The translations under genes were made by a program, and so were the position numbers. From DASZYF01 sp035545535 (GTDB taxonomy: Bacteria > Actinomycetota > Actinomycetes > Mycobacteriales > CAJCIY01), in the NCBI GenBank assembly GCA_035545535.1, contig DASZYF010000219.1, forward strand, positions 1 to 47,673: 47,673 nt of DNA. Direction: 5' to 3'. The notes below the pieces were generated by a model. It was not told the origin of the DNA. It did not search any database and worked only from the letters and a program-made list of their open reading frames with translations. Position 1 is the stretch's first letter. Each line of letters starts with the position of its first letter. Below, one piece after another: positions 23,456-31,198 of the stretch.

Positions 23456-24370
23456 GTGGATCCGCACCTGCGCGACGTGCTCGAGTCGCTCACCACCGCC
23501 CAGCACGGCGTCGTGACGAGGCAGCAGCTCCTTGCCGCGGGCATCTCGCGGCATGCAGTTCAGAACGCGACCGACTCGGGCCGGTTGCGTCGGGTCTTCG
23601 CCGGCATCTTCGTGAGCGGGAACGCTCCCCTGACGGCTCTGACGCGTGCTCAGGCGGCCCTGCTGCACGTGGGCGGAGACGCCACGCTGGCCCGGCTGTC
23701 CGCGTTGGCCGCGCGTCGGCTGGTGGAGTGGCCCAACGTCGTCCAGATCGTGCAGACGAGGCACTTCCGCTCTGACGATCCGCGGATCGCAGTGCACCGC
23801 ACGCGAGCATTGCCCGACGAGGACGTGTGCGTGATCGATGGGATGCGCGCCACCGTCGCATCCCGCAGCATCGTCGACGCGGCCTCTGACCTTCGGCGCA
23901 TCGATCTCGCGGACGTGCTCGCGCGAGGGATGCGACGCGGAGTCATCTCGCGGGCCGACATCGAGGAGCGGTTGGCGCGGCGGCCGAACGACCCACGCAG
24001 CGGAGCTCTCCGCGACATGATCGCGACGCGCGGCGCGGCCGACAGCGGGGTTGAGCTCGTGCTCGCCCGGGCGATCGAACGTCGCGGCGTGCGGGTCATC
24101 GTGAACGGCGAGGTCCGGACGCTTGGCGGCTACGTGCGTCGCGGCGACATCGTCCTCCCCGATTCCGCGATCGTCGTGCAGCTCGACTCGGACGAGTTCC
24201 ACACAGGTGAACGGGCGGCATTCGACATGCGGCGTGACGCGGACTGGGCCGCGGTCGGGTACCTCACGTTGCGCGTACCGCCGCGCCGGGTGCGCCGGGA
24301 GCTGACCGTTGTCGTCGATGAGGTGCTGCGCGCGCACTTGGTGCGGTTTCAGCCGCCCCTGACCGGCTGA
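23456..24370 (+). CDS. AbiEi-N / DUF559-like (Vsr-superfamily) protein
   Basis: 304 residues. The N-terminal 55 form an AbiEi-antitoxin-type winged helix (GVVTRQQLLAAGISRHAVQ...GRLRRVFAGIFV). The C-terminal 100 resemble the DUF559 / very-short-patch-repair endonuclease fold: SGVELVLARAI, then DIVLPDSAIVVQLDSDEFH, then FDMRRDADWAAVGYLTLRV. The usual E-x-D at the core strand reads Q-L-D here, so nuclease activity is doubtful by motif. Such fusions are common as stand-alone actinobacterial genes without a toxin partner, and none is seen here. The gene lies between two copies of a 40-bp hairpin, and its last codons and stop are inside the second. Start GTG 23456. Confidence 0.83.
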   Translation: MDPHLRDVLESLTTAQHGVVTRQQLLAAGISRHAVQNATDSGRLRRVFAGIFVSGNAPLTALTRAQAALLHVGGDATLARLSALAARRLVEWPNVVQIVQTRHFRSDDPRIAVHRTRALPDEDVCVIDGMRATVASRSIVDAASDLRRIDLADVLARGMRRGVISRADIEERLARRPNDPRSGALRDMIATRGAADSGVELVLARAIERRGVRVIVNGEVRTLGGYVRRGDIVLPDSAIVVQLDSDEFHTGERAAFDMRRDADWAAVGYLTLRVPPRRVRRELTVVVDEVLRAHLVRFQPPLTG

Positions 24371-24379
24371 AGTCGCACC
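24340..24379. repeat. 40-bp hairpin repeat, downstream copy, overlapping the gene end
   Basis: Inverted repeat with 16-base arms, two G-U wobbles if read as plus-strand RNA and otherwise paired, loop CCCCTGAC. It encodes the final V-R-F-Q-P-P-L-T-G and stop of the AbiEi/DUF559-like protein. It is in the same orientation as the copy at 23357-23396, so the gene is bracketed by direct copies of a palindromic element. Confidence 0.87.
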
Positions 24380-24386
24380 AGCTCAC

Positions 24387-24404
24387 CCTGACACGCGTGT
24401 CAGG
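24387..24404. promoter_or_regulatory. palindromic operator, site C
   Basis: CCTGACAC-GC-GTGTCAGG with perfect arms, ending 25 bases before the ATG of the RraA-like gene and 7 bases after the 40-bp hairpin. It is placed to control the run of catabolic genes that starts with the RraA-like gene. Confidence 0.8.
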
Positions 24405-24429
24405 TCCGTGAGTGCAAAGGTGAGACCCC

Positions 24430-25044
24430 ATGGGGACCGACGCTTCCGCACTGCTCGCGCTGGGATCGGCCACGCTCGGCGAGAGCGGCGCCCGGGCCTG
24501 CCTGCCCCGCCTGAGAGCGGTCTGGAAGGGCGCCCGGCTGGCCGCGCCCGCCTACACGGCCGACTGCCCGGACGGCGACAACCTCGCGCTGCACGTCGCC
24601 GTGGTCCGCGCCCCCGCGGGCAGCGTGCTCATCGGCCGGGCGGCGATGCACCTGGGCAACTGGGGCGAGGTGCTCACCACCGGCGCCGAGGCGCGCGGCC
24701 TCGCCGGCCTCGTGCTCGACGGCGGCGTGCGCGACATCGACGCGCTCGAGGCGCACCGCTGGCCCGTGTTCGCCAGCAACGTGGCCCTGCCGGGGGCCAT
24801 CAAGATCGGCCCCGGCGTCTGCGGCGGTCCCGTGACGGTGGCCGGCGCCTACGTCGAGACCGGCGACTGGGTGGTCGCCGACGCCGACGGCGTGTGCGTC
24901 ATCCCGGCGGCCACGCACGACGCGGTCGTCGCCGCGGCGCAGGCGCGCGCCGACAAGGAGGCGGGCCTGTTCACCGCGCTGAAGGACGGCAAGACGACGA
25001 TCGAGCTGCTGGGTCTGGATGAGGCAGGCGTGGAGGTGCGGTGA
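24430..25044 (+). CDS. RraA-like / HMG aldolase-family protein
   Basis: 204 residues. This family contains class II 4-hydroxy-4-methyl-2-oxoglutarate / oxaloacetate-type aldolases and the RNase E inhibitor RraA, which shares the fold. The active-site pattern is complete: GNWGEVLTTGAEARGLAGLVLDGGVRD (Gly loop, then the Arg-Asp pair) and DADGVCVIP. In an actinobacterial catabolic cluster the aldolase/decarboxylase role, giving pyruvate from a hydroxylated keto-acid, is likelier than RNase control. An AAAGGTGAG lies about 6-10 bases before the ATG. The stop overlaps the next start by four bases (GTGA), so the two are coupled. Confidence 0.88.
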   Translation: MGTDASALLALGSATLGESGARACLPRLRAVWKGARLAAPAYTADCPDGDNLALHVAVVRAPAGSVLIGRAAMHLGNWGEVLTTGAEARGLAGLVLDGGVRDIDALEAHRWPVFASNVALPGAIKIGPGVCGGPVTVAGAYVETGDWVVADADGVCVIPAATHDAVVAAAQARADKEAGLFTALKDGKTTIELLGLDEAGVEVR

Positions 25045-25754
25045 TCGACCATGACGTGCTGATGGTGACCCAGTGCGCTCCCTACACCGTGACGGGCAGC
25101 GGGCTCGCAGGAGTGCACGGCTGCCTGCCACAGGCGATCGGCGCGGTGAAGCAGATCGCGCAGACGCACAGCATGGCCTTCCAGGTCTGCGACGACGTCG
25201 AGTCGCTCACCGAGTCCGACCTCGGCATGGCCCAGGTGCTGGTCCTGTTCACCATCGGCGACACCCCGTGGTCGCGCATGCAGCGCGAGCGCGTCCACGC
25301 GCGCGTCCACGCGGGCGGGCTGCAGGTGCTGGCGATCCACGCCGCGAGCGACGCGTCGCACGACTGGCCCGAGTACGGCCAGATCGTCGGCGGCCGCTTC
25401 GCGGGCCATCCGGTCAGCGCCGACCTGCCGCTGACCGTCGTCGATGCGACGCACCCGGCGACGCAGCACCTACCCGCGCCGACCTGGGTGCTGAAGGACG
25501 AGCTCTACCTGTTCGACCAGGTGCGCGACGACGCGAAGGTGCTGCTCCGGCTCGAGGACGCCGACGTCGAGCGGCTCGCGCCGGGAACGCCGCGGCCCGC
25601 CGCCGGCTACCCCATCGCGTGGTGCCACACCTACGGCAAGGGCCGCTGCTTCACCACAGCGCTGGGCCACTACCCGTCGGCGTGGGAGGACGTCGCCTTC
25701 GTGCGCCACGTCGGCGGCGGCTTCGAGTGGCTGGTCGGCGGGACGCCGCGATGA
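25041..25754 (+). CDS. ThuA-like (class I glutamine amidotransferase-like fold) protein
   Basis: 237 residues of the ThuA/trehalose-utilisation-type Rossmann domain, seen in LQVLAIHAASDASHDWPEYGQIVGGRFAGHP, DELYLFDQVRDDAKVLL, PIAWCHTYGKGRCFTTALGH and the C-terminal hydrophobic helix (pieces). Members are found beside sugar oxidoreductases and act in sugar catabolism by an unproven reaction. The start GTG overlaps the RraA-like stop by four bases. Its 3' end is followed by a RidA gene on the opposite strand. Confidence 0.83.
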   Translation: MIDHDVLMVTQCAPYTVTGSGLAGVHGCLPQAIGAVKQIAQTHSMAFQVCDDVESLTESDLGMAQVLVLFTIGDTPWSRMQRERVHARVHAGGLQVLAIHAASDASHDWPEYGQIVGGRFAGHPVSADLPLTVVDATHPATQHLPAPTWVLKDELYLFDQVRDDAKVLLRLEDADVERLAPGTPRPAAGYPIAWCHTYGKGRCFTTALGHYPSAWEDVAFVRHVGGGFEWLVGGTPR

Positions 25755-25807
25755 GCAGCGCGGGACGCCGCGATGAGCAGCGCCGGGACGACGCGCCCGT
25801 GACGCGG

Positions 25808-26278
25808 TCAGTCCTTGACGGCGACCGTCAGCTCGAGCTCGACGGCGCCGCGGCGCGGGAGTGCCGCGACCCCGACGGCCGAGCGCGTGTGCCGGCCCGC
25901 CGGCTCGCCGAACAGGGCGAACAGCACCTCGCTCGCGCCGTCGGCCACCGCGGGCTGCTGGTCGAAGCCGGGTGCGCTCGCCACGAAGACGGTGACGGTC
26001 AGGAGGCGCTCGATGCGGTCGAGGTCGCCGAGCTCCTCCTTGAGCACGGCGAGCGCGTTGAGCGCGCACACCGCGGCCGCCTCCTTCGCCTCCGCGACCG
26101 TCACGTCGTCGCCGACGACGCCGAGGCACGTGAGCTCGCCGTCGATGCGCGGCAGCTGACCGCTGGTGCGGGCGACGCCGTCGTGCACGATCACCGCCGC
26201 CAACGGGTGGTGCGGCGGGTGAGGCCCGTGCAGCCGCCAGCCGTTCTCCGCCACCTTGCTCTCGATCACGCCTGCCAC
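25808..26278 (-). CDS. RidA/YjgF-family enamine/imine deaminase
   Basis: 156-residue RidA-like protein; members hydrolyse reactive enamine/imine intermediates to keto-acids and ammonia. Seen: VARTSGQLPRIDG (strand and loop), EEAKEAAAVCALNALAVL-type helix and RSAVGVAALPRRGAVELELTV, the conserved end with the Arg and Glu of the active site (pieces). It is longer than the usual 125-130 residues by an N-terminal extension. Opposite in direction to its neighbours inside an otherwise plus-strand run. The start is GTG 26278, only 14 bases from the start of the next plus-strand gene; GTG 26269 is an alternative. No Shine-Dalgarno sequence is seen, so it may be leaderless. Confidence 0.83.
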   Translation of the reverse strand: MAGVIESKVAENGWRLHGPHPPHHPLAAVIVHDGVARTSGQLPRIDGELTCLGVVGDDVTVAEAKEAAAVCALNALAVLKEELGDLDRIERLLTVTVFVASAPGFDQQPAVADGASEVLFALFGEPAGRHTRSAVGVAALPRRGAVELELTVAVKD

Positions 26279-26292
26279 GAGGAGGCACCGTA

Positions 26293-26778
26293 GTGGGAGA
26301 CGCTCCCGAGCTCCGTACGTTCCTGGTGAAGGCCGAGCCGCTCACCCCGGCGGGGTTCGCGCCGTTCGGCCAGGTGATCGCCGGCGGCGACACCGCGCGC
26401 ACCAGCGCGAGTGACGGCGACGAGCTGACGCTCGACGTGATCCGCCACCACCGGCGCGACTTCGTCATCGGCCACCTGAACCGCCACCACCACGCGACGC
26501 AGTCGCTCGTGCCGCTCGGCAAGCAGCCGTGCGTCATCACCGTCGCGCCGGCTGACGTGGACTTCAGCGACCCGGCCCACCTCGACACGCTGCGCGCGTT
26601 CGTCATGGACGGCACCGTGGGCATCACGCTCGCCCTCGGCACCTGGCACGACGGGCCGTGGCCGCTCATGGACGTCGTCGACCTCGTCAACCTGCAGGGT
26701 CGCGACGTCCTCGCGAACGACAACGAGGTCGTGCACCTCGACCGCGATCTCGGCGTCGCGCTCGGCGTGGTCCTGTGA
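26293..26778 (+). CDS. ureidoglycolate lyase-family protein (AllA-like)
   Basis: 161 residues of the cupin-like AllA family, which cleave ureidoglycolate to glyoxylate and urea. Pattern: PLTPAGFAPFGQVI at the N-terminus, GHLNRHHHATQSLVPLG with the His cluster, and GTWHDGPWPL, typical of the family. No other allantoin genes are near, so a related ureido- or glycolate-type substrate is possible. The start GTG 26293 has GAGGAGG seven bases upstream, a strong ribosome site that sits in the 14-base gap before the divergent RidA start. A D-2-hydroxyacid dehydrogenase follows after 13 bases and would reduce glyoxylate. Confidence 0.82.
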   Translation: MGDAPELRTFLVKAEPLTPAGFAPFGQVIAGGDTARTSASDGDELTLDVIRHHRRDFVIGHLNRHHHATQSLVPLGKQPCVITVAPADVDFSDPAHLDTLRAFVMDGTVGITLALGTWHDGPWPLMDVVDLVNLQGRDVLANDNEVVHLDRDLGVALGVVL

Positions 26779-26791
26779 AGGAGAGCCGGCG

Positions 26792-27706
26792 GTGAAGGTG
26801 GTGCTCGCGTCACCGATGCCCGAGGCCGGGCTCGGCGCGCTCGCCGGGCACGACGTCTCGGTCGGTGCGCCGACCAACGAGGCGGACGCGATCGTCTGCC
26901 TGCTCACCGACAAGATCGGGCCCGACGTCCTCGCGCCCGGCGGCGCGCTGAAGGTCGTGTCGACGGTCGCGGTCGGGTTCGACAACATCGACGTCGCCGC
27001 GGCCACCGAGGCGGGCATCGTCGTGACCAACACGCCCGGACTGCTCGACGAGGCGACCGCGGACGTCGCGTTCGCCCTCATCCTCGCCGCCTGCCGCCGC
27101 ACCACCGACGCCGAGCGCTCGCTGCGCGCGGGGGAGTGGACGGGTTGGGAGCTCGACGGCTACCTCGGCGTCGACGTCCACGGCGCGACGCTCGCGCTCG
27201 TCGGGTACGGCCGCATCGGCCGGGCGGTCGCGCGGCGCGCCGCCGGGTTCGGCATGACCGTGAAGCACCACACCCGCAAGGACACCGGTGAACCGGGGTG
27301 GACACCCGACCTCGACGGGCTCCTCGCCGAGGCCGACGTCATCTCCCTGCACACGCCGCTCACGCCGGAGACGCGCCACCTCATCGATGCCCGGCGCATC
27401 GCTCTGCTGAAGCCCACCGCCGTGCTCGTCAACACCGCGCGCGGTCCCGTCCTCGACGCGGACGCGCTGGCCGACGCGCTCGAGCGCGGGGCGATCTACG
27501 CCGCGGGGCTCGACGTGTACGACGCGGAGCCGTCCGTGCCGCAACGGCTGCTCGACGCGCCGCACCTCACCCTGCTGCCGCACATCGGCAGCGCCACCGG
27601 CTCGGTGCGGCTCGCGATGGTGAAGCTCGCCTGCGAGAACGTCGCCGCCGTGCTGCGCGGCGAGGCTCCGCTCACGCCGGTCAACCCGCAGGTGCTCGCG
27701 CGGTGA
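26792..27706 (+). CDS. D-2-hydroxyacid dehydrogenase (glyoxylate/hydroxypyruvate reductase type)
   Basis: 304-residue NAD(P)-dependent dehydrogenase. Features: STVAVGFDNID, the nucleotide loop VGYGRIGRAVARRA near residues 135-150, then NTARGPVLDADALADAL with the substrate Arg, DVYDAEPSVP with the catalytic Glu, and LPHIGSAT with the catalytic His. All three catalytic residues are present. It reduces 2-keto-acids such as glyoxylate or hydroxypyruvate to D-hydroxyacids; exact substrate unproven. GGAGAGCCGG precedes the GTG start. The stop overlaps the GH38 start by four bases (GTGA). Confidence 0.9.
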   Translation: MKVVLASPMPEAGLGALAGHDVSVGAPTNEADAIVCLLTDKIGPDVLAPGGALKVVSTVAVGFDNIDVAAATEAGIVVTNTPGLLDEATADVAFALILAACRRTTDAERSLRAGEWTGWELDGYLGVDVHGATLALVGYGRIGRAVARRAAGFGMTVKHHTRKDTGEPGWTPDLDGLLAEADVISLHTPLTPETRHLIDARRIALLKPTAVLVNTARGPVLDADALADALERGAIYAAGLDVYDAEPSVPQRLLDAPHLTLLPHIGSATGSVRLAMVKLACENVAAVLRGEAPLTPVNPQVLAR

Positions 27707-30294
27707 CGACCCGCTCGGTCCTGATCGTCAGTCACACGCACTGGGACCGTGAGTGGTACCGGCCGTTCCAGGCGTTCCGCGCGCGCCTCGTCGACACCGT
27801 CGACCGCGTCTTCGAGCTGCTCGTCGACGACGAGGGCTACGTGTTCATGCTCGACGGGCAGTCGATCGTGATCGAGGACTACCTCGCCATCCGGCCGGAC
27901 AAGCGCGAGTGGCTCGTCGAGGCGTGCGCGGACAAGCGCATCGCGATCGGACCGTGGTGGGTGCAGCCGGACTCGCTGCTGCCCGCCGGTGAGACCCACA
28001 TCCGCAACCTGCTCGAAGGGCGGCGGGTGTGCCGCACCGTCGGCGAGGCGTCGAAGGTCGCGTACGTGCCGGACTCGTTCGGGCACCCGGCGTGCTTCCC
28101 GTCGCTGTTCGCGCAGTTCGGCCTCGGCCTGTTCGTCGCCTGGCGCGGCAACGGTGACGAGCTCGACGGCCTGCGCACGCCGTGGGTGTGGGTGGCGCCC
28201 GACGGCACGCGCCTGCCGGCGTACCACCTCGCGGAGGGCTACTTCAGCGCCGCCGGCCTGGACATCGCGACCGTCGACGCGGGCGTGCTGCGGCTGACCG
28301 AGCTGGGCGAGCGGCTGGCCGCGGTCGTCGACGACGTGCCGCTCGTCTTCATGGACGGCATCGACCACCAGGCGCCGGACGCGAGCGTCGGTGCCATCGC
28401 CGAGCGGCTCGCCGCGCAGACCGGGTGGGACGTCCGCCGCGGCGTGCTCGACGACCTGCTCGCGACGCTGCCCGAGGACCTGTCCGACCGCCCGACGTGG
28501 AGCGGCGACCTGCTCGGCGGCAAGGTCGCCAACCTGCTGCCCGGCGTCTGGTCGAGCCGCCTGCACCTGAAGCTGTCGGCCCGGCGCTGCGAGAGCGTCC
28601 TGACGGGCTGGACCGAACCGCTCGCCGCGCTGTCGCTGCTCGTCGGCGGAGTCGACGAACGCCCGGCGCTGCGGATTGCGTGGCGTGACGTCGTGGCGAA
28701 CAGCGCGCACGACTCCATCGGCGGCTGCTCGACCGATCTCGTGCACGAACAGATGGAGTCGCGCTACGCCGACGCCGAAGGGCTCGCGCGGGAGACCGCG
28801 AACCGCCTGCTGGAGCGGCTGTCCGGCACGCCGACGGACCGGCAGGAGCCGTGGGCGGAGAGCTTCGACGTCGTCGTGATGAACCCGTCGGTGCACGTCG
28901 GGGCCGGCATCGCGCGGATGCCGCTCGATCCGTTCACGTTCAGCAGCGCCGGCGGCCGCGAGGGGCTGCACCCGACGCTCGCCGCCGGTCTGGCGTCCCG
29001 CGGCTTCACCGTCGACGGGCGGCCGGCGCGCATGGTCTCGTCCGATGATCCGGAGCGCATGCGCGTGCTGCCGGGCGTCCGCAGCTGGGACCTCGAGTGG
29101 GTGGAGACCGGGCTGCCGCCGATGGGCGTGGTGCGCCGCACCGTCGCGCAGGCCGACGCGAAGGACGACGCGTGGAAGGACGTGCGCGACGCGGGCCGCG
29201 ACATCAGTGCGGACGACACCCGCGTCGCGGTCGCCGACGACGGCACGTTCACCGTGACGTTCGGCAGCAGCACCGTCGAGGGCGTCTTCGCGCTCGAGGA
29301 CTGCGGCGACCGCGGGGACACCTACGACGCTGACCCGCTCGACGACACCGACCGGCTCGAGCTCGTCGGTGTCGACGTCGCGCGCAGCCGGCACGGCGCC
29401 ACCGGCATCGAGCAGCTCGCCGTGACGCGCACGCTGCGGATCCCGGCCGGGCTCACGCCCGGGCGCGACCGCCGCGGCGACGAGACGGTCGACGTGACGC
29501 TCACGATCACCGCGACGGTCGCGCCCGGTGTCGATCGCATCGACCTCGACGTGCGGCTCGACGACCGGGCGCACGACCACCGGCTGCGGCTGCTCGTGCC
29601 CGGTGCCGGCGCGTCGGTGCGCGCCGCGACCACGCTGGGAACGGCCGAGCGCGCGAGCGGTTCCGCGTCCGCCGGCGCCGGCTGGAAGCACAAGCCACCG
29701 GTCACGTTCCCGCACCAGGGCTGGGTGCAGGCCGGGTCGCTCGTCGTCGTCGCGCCGGGGCTGCCCGAGGCGGAGGTGCGCCCCGACGGGACGCTCGCGC
29801 TCACGTTGCAGCGCAGCGTCGGCTGGCTCTCGCAGTACAACCTCGGCACCCGCCCGGAACCGGCCGGACCGGCGACGCCGACGCCCGGCGCGCAGTGCAC
29901 GGCGCCGCAGCACGCGCGGCTCGCGTTGCTCCCCGCGACCGCCGACGACCCGGGTGAGCGCGCGCGGGCCGCGGAGCTCGGTCTGCTCACCCGCTACGCC
30001 GGGGCCGCCCCGCTGCTCGCAGCCGGCACCGCGCAGCTGGCCGTCGCACCCGCGTCGCTCGTGCTGTCCGCGTTCAAGCCGGCGGAGAGCGGCGATGGCG
30101 TCGTCGTGCGCGTGCTCAACCCGACGGCCACCGACGTCGACGCGACCGTGACCCTCGCCCGACCGCTGGCGGCGGCGACGTCGGTGCGGCTCGACGAGAC
30201 GCCCGACGGCGGCGCGGTGCAGCGCGAGGGCGCCACGCTCACCGTCGCGGTCCCCGCGCACGGCTGGCGCACGCTGTGGCTCGCCCCTGCCTGA
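27703..30294 (+). CDS. GH38 alpha-mannosidase
   Basis: 863-residue GH38 enzyme, cytoplasmic by lack of signal peptide, which cleaves alpha-mannosides. The zinc site is visible in SHTHWDREWY (His11, Asp15 region), the nucleophile Asp124 in VPDSFGH, and the second zinc His336 in NSAHDSIGGCS. The central three-helix domain and the C-terminal beta domains (about 380-860) follow in the usual order. The start is GTG 27703, overlapping the dehydrogenase stop; the longer frame upstream is a shadow. Ends the plus-strand run and is followed by a strong hairpin. The linkage and natural substrate are unknown; mannosylglycerate-type compounds are one option. Confidence 0.92.
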   Translation: MTTRSVLIVSHTHWDREWYRPFQAFRARLVDTVDRVFELLVDDEGYVFMLDGQSIVIEDYLAIRPDKREWLVEACADKRIAIGPWWVQPDSLLPAGETHIRNLLEGRRVCRTVGEASKVAYVPDSFGHPACFPSLFAQFGLGLFVAWRGNGDELDGLRTPWVWVAPDGTRLPAYHLAEGYFSAAGLDIATVDAGVLRLTELGERLAAVVDDVPLVFMDGIDHQAPDASVGAIAERLAAQTGWDVRRGVLDDLLATLPEDLSDRPTWSGDLLGGKVANLLPGVWSSRLHLKLSARRCESVLTGWTEPLAALSLLVGGVDERPALRIAWRDVVANSAHDSIGGCSTDLVHEQMESRYADAEGLARETANRLLERLSGTPTDRQEPWAESFDVVVMNPSVHVGAGIARMPLDPFTFSSAGGREGLHPTLAAGLASRGFTVDGRPARMVSSDDPERMRVLPGVRSWDLEWVETGLPPMGVVRRTVAQADAKDDAWKDVRDAGRDISADDTRVAVADDGTFTVTFGSSTVEGVFALEDCGDRGDTYDADPLDDTDRLELVGVDVARSRHGATGIEQLAVTRTLRIPAGLTPGRDRRGDETVDVTLTITATVAPGVDRIDLDVRLDDRAHDHRLRLLVPGAGASVRAATTLGTAERASGSASAGAGWKHKPPVTFPHQGWVQAGSLVVVAPGLPEAEVRPDGTLALTLQRSVGWLSQYNLGTRPEPAGPATPTPGAQCTAPQHARLALLPATADDPGERARAAELGLLTRYAGAAPLLAAGTAQLAVAPASLVLSAFKPAESGDGVVVRVLNPTATDVDATVTLARPLAAATSVRLDETPDGGAVQREGATLTVAVPAHGWRTLWLAPA

Positions 30295-30319
30295 CCGTCT
30301 CAGGGCGGAGGCGTCAAAA

Positions 30320-30372
30320 GCCGCGGGCCCTGACGCCGTCCCGGTCCAAGGTCCGGCGTCGGGGCCCGCGGC
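30320..30372. terminator. terminator after the GH38 gene
   Basis: A 19-bp stem (30320-30338 with 30354-30372) with one G-U pair and a 15-base loop, 25 bases after the GH38 stop. It is strongly GC-rich and without a T-tract. It also ends the small minus-strand ORF at 30394 if that is real. Confidence 0.75.
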
Positions 30373-30393
30373 AGGCTCGGGATGGCGGCTGGC

Positions 30394-30659
30394 TCAGGCC
30401 GCCATCGAGAGCAGACACGCTGCGCGTCGGGGCGCGATGTAGTGCGACGGGATCCGCGCGTTCGGGTTGCGCCGGATCGCCGCAGTTGAGCGAGGCGTGC
30501 AGAGCAGGGCCGCCAGCTCGACGAGGTTCCGGTTCGACCCGGTCACCGGTCCGTCGCCGGTGTCGATGTGGTGGAAGCCCGTCATGTCCTGCTCAACGAG
30601 GGGGTCCGGTGGAGGTCTGTCACTCATACGGGTGACGGGGGAAGGAGGGTTCGTCATGC
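30394..30659 (-). CDS. possible small protein of unknown function (87 aa)
   Basis: An ORF of 87 codons from ATG 30659 (ATG 30626 is an alternative) with GC-rich third positions in its second half. Seen: a Pro-rich N-terminus, HHIDTGDGPVTGSNRNLVEL, then a basic C-terminus RNPNARIPSHYIAPRRAAC. No family recognised, and no good ribosome site. A weak copy of the 18-bp palindrome lies 35 bases upstream at 30694. If not a gene, the stretch 30373-30808 holds only these signals. The call is tentative. Confidence 0.42.
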
Positions 30660-30693
30660 GCTCGAGGGTGGGGTTGGTGGCGACCCGGACGAG

Positions 30694-30711
30694 CCGGACA
30701 CGCGTGACAAG
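30694..30711. promoter_or_regulatory. weak copy of the 18-bp palindrome
   Basis: CCGGACAC-GC-GTGACAAG matches CCTGACAC-N2-GTGTCAGG at 13 of 16 arm positions. It lies upstream of the small minus-strand ORF. It could be a weak binding site or chance; low confidence. Confidence 0.35.
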
Positions 30712-30808
30712 ACGGGCGATTGGGCCGGGTGGAGCACACGGCGCTGCTCCGGGTCGACCACTCGGGTGGAGATGCCGCGTCCGGCCCCGCGCGCGACTCC
30801 TGGCATTG

Positions 30809-31186
30809 CTAGAGCGGGCGGTCCTGCTGCAGCTCGATCGTCGCGCCGCTCGGGTCCCGGATCCAGATCTGGCGCACCGGTCCCTGCCAGGCGTCGCGCC
30901 ACGGGATGCCGCGCTCGTCGAGCTCGGCCACGGCCGCGTCGAGGTCCTCGACCCCGAGGCAGTAGTGCGGCCCGGTGGGATCGGGCCCGTCGCCGCCTTC
31001 GGCCGGTGCTCCCACCAGGTGCAGCTGCGCGTCAGCGACCGTGAACCAGGCACCGTCGATGCCCGGGATCTGCGGACGGTCCGCCGCCGGCAACGCGAAC
31101 AGGTCCGCGTAGAACTCCCGCGTCGCGTCGAGCGCACCCGGGGCGCTCGTGTTGATGCTCACGTGCAGCACCCGCGTCACCTTCAC
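30809..31186 (-). CDS. VOC/glyoxalase-fold protein
   Basis: 125-residue VOC protein. Pattern: RVLHVSINTSAPGALDATREFYADLF at the start, IDGAWFTVADAQLHLV in the middle, HYCLGVEDLDAAVAELDERGI and IWIRDPSGATIELQQ at the end (metal His and Glu positions kept). Start GTG 31186. It follows another VOC gene on the same strand, with the long hairpin at 31199-31265 between them. Reaction unknown. Confidence 0.83.
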   Translation of the reverse strand: MKVTRVLHVSINTSAPGALDATREFYADLFALPAADRPQIPGIDGAWFTVADAQLHLVGAPAEGGDGPDPTGPHYCLGVEDLDAAVAELDERGIPWRDAWQGPVRQIWIRDPSGATIELQQDRPL

Positions 31187-31198
31187 GCCCCCATCCTG

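Noticed and set aside
23366..24337. Minus-strand frame opposite the AbiEi/DUF559-like gene as a toxin partner
   Set aside because: It is the antisense of the gene with no recognisable toxin features; no toxin gene is visible beside the AbiEi-like gene.
27496..30261. A 921-codon minus-strand frame opposite the GH38 gene
   Set aside because: Low-complexity antisense translation; the plus strand carries the full GH38 catalytic set.
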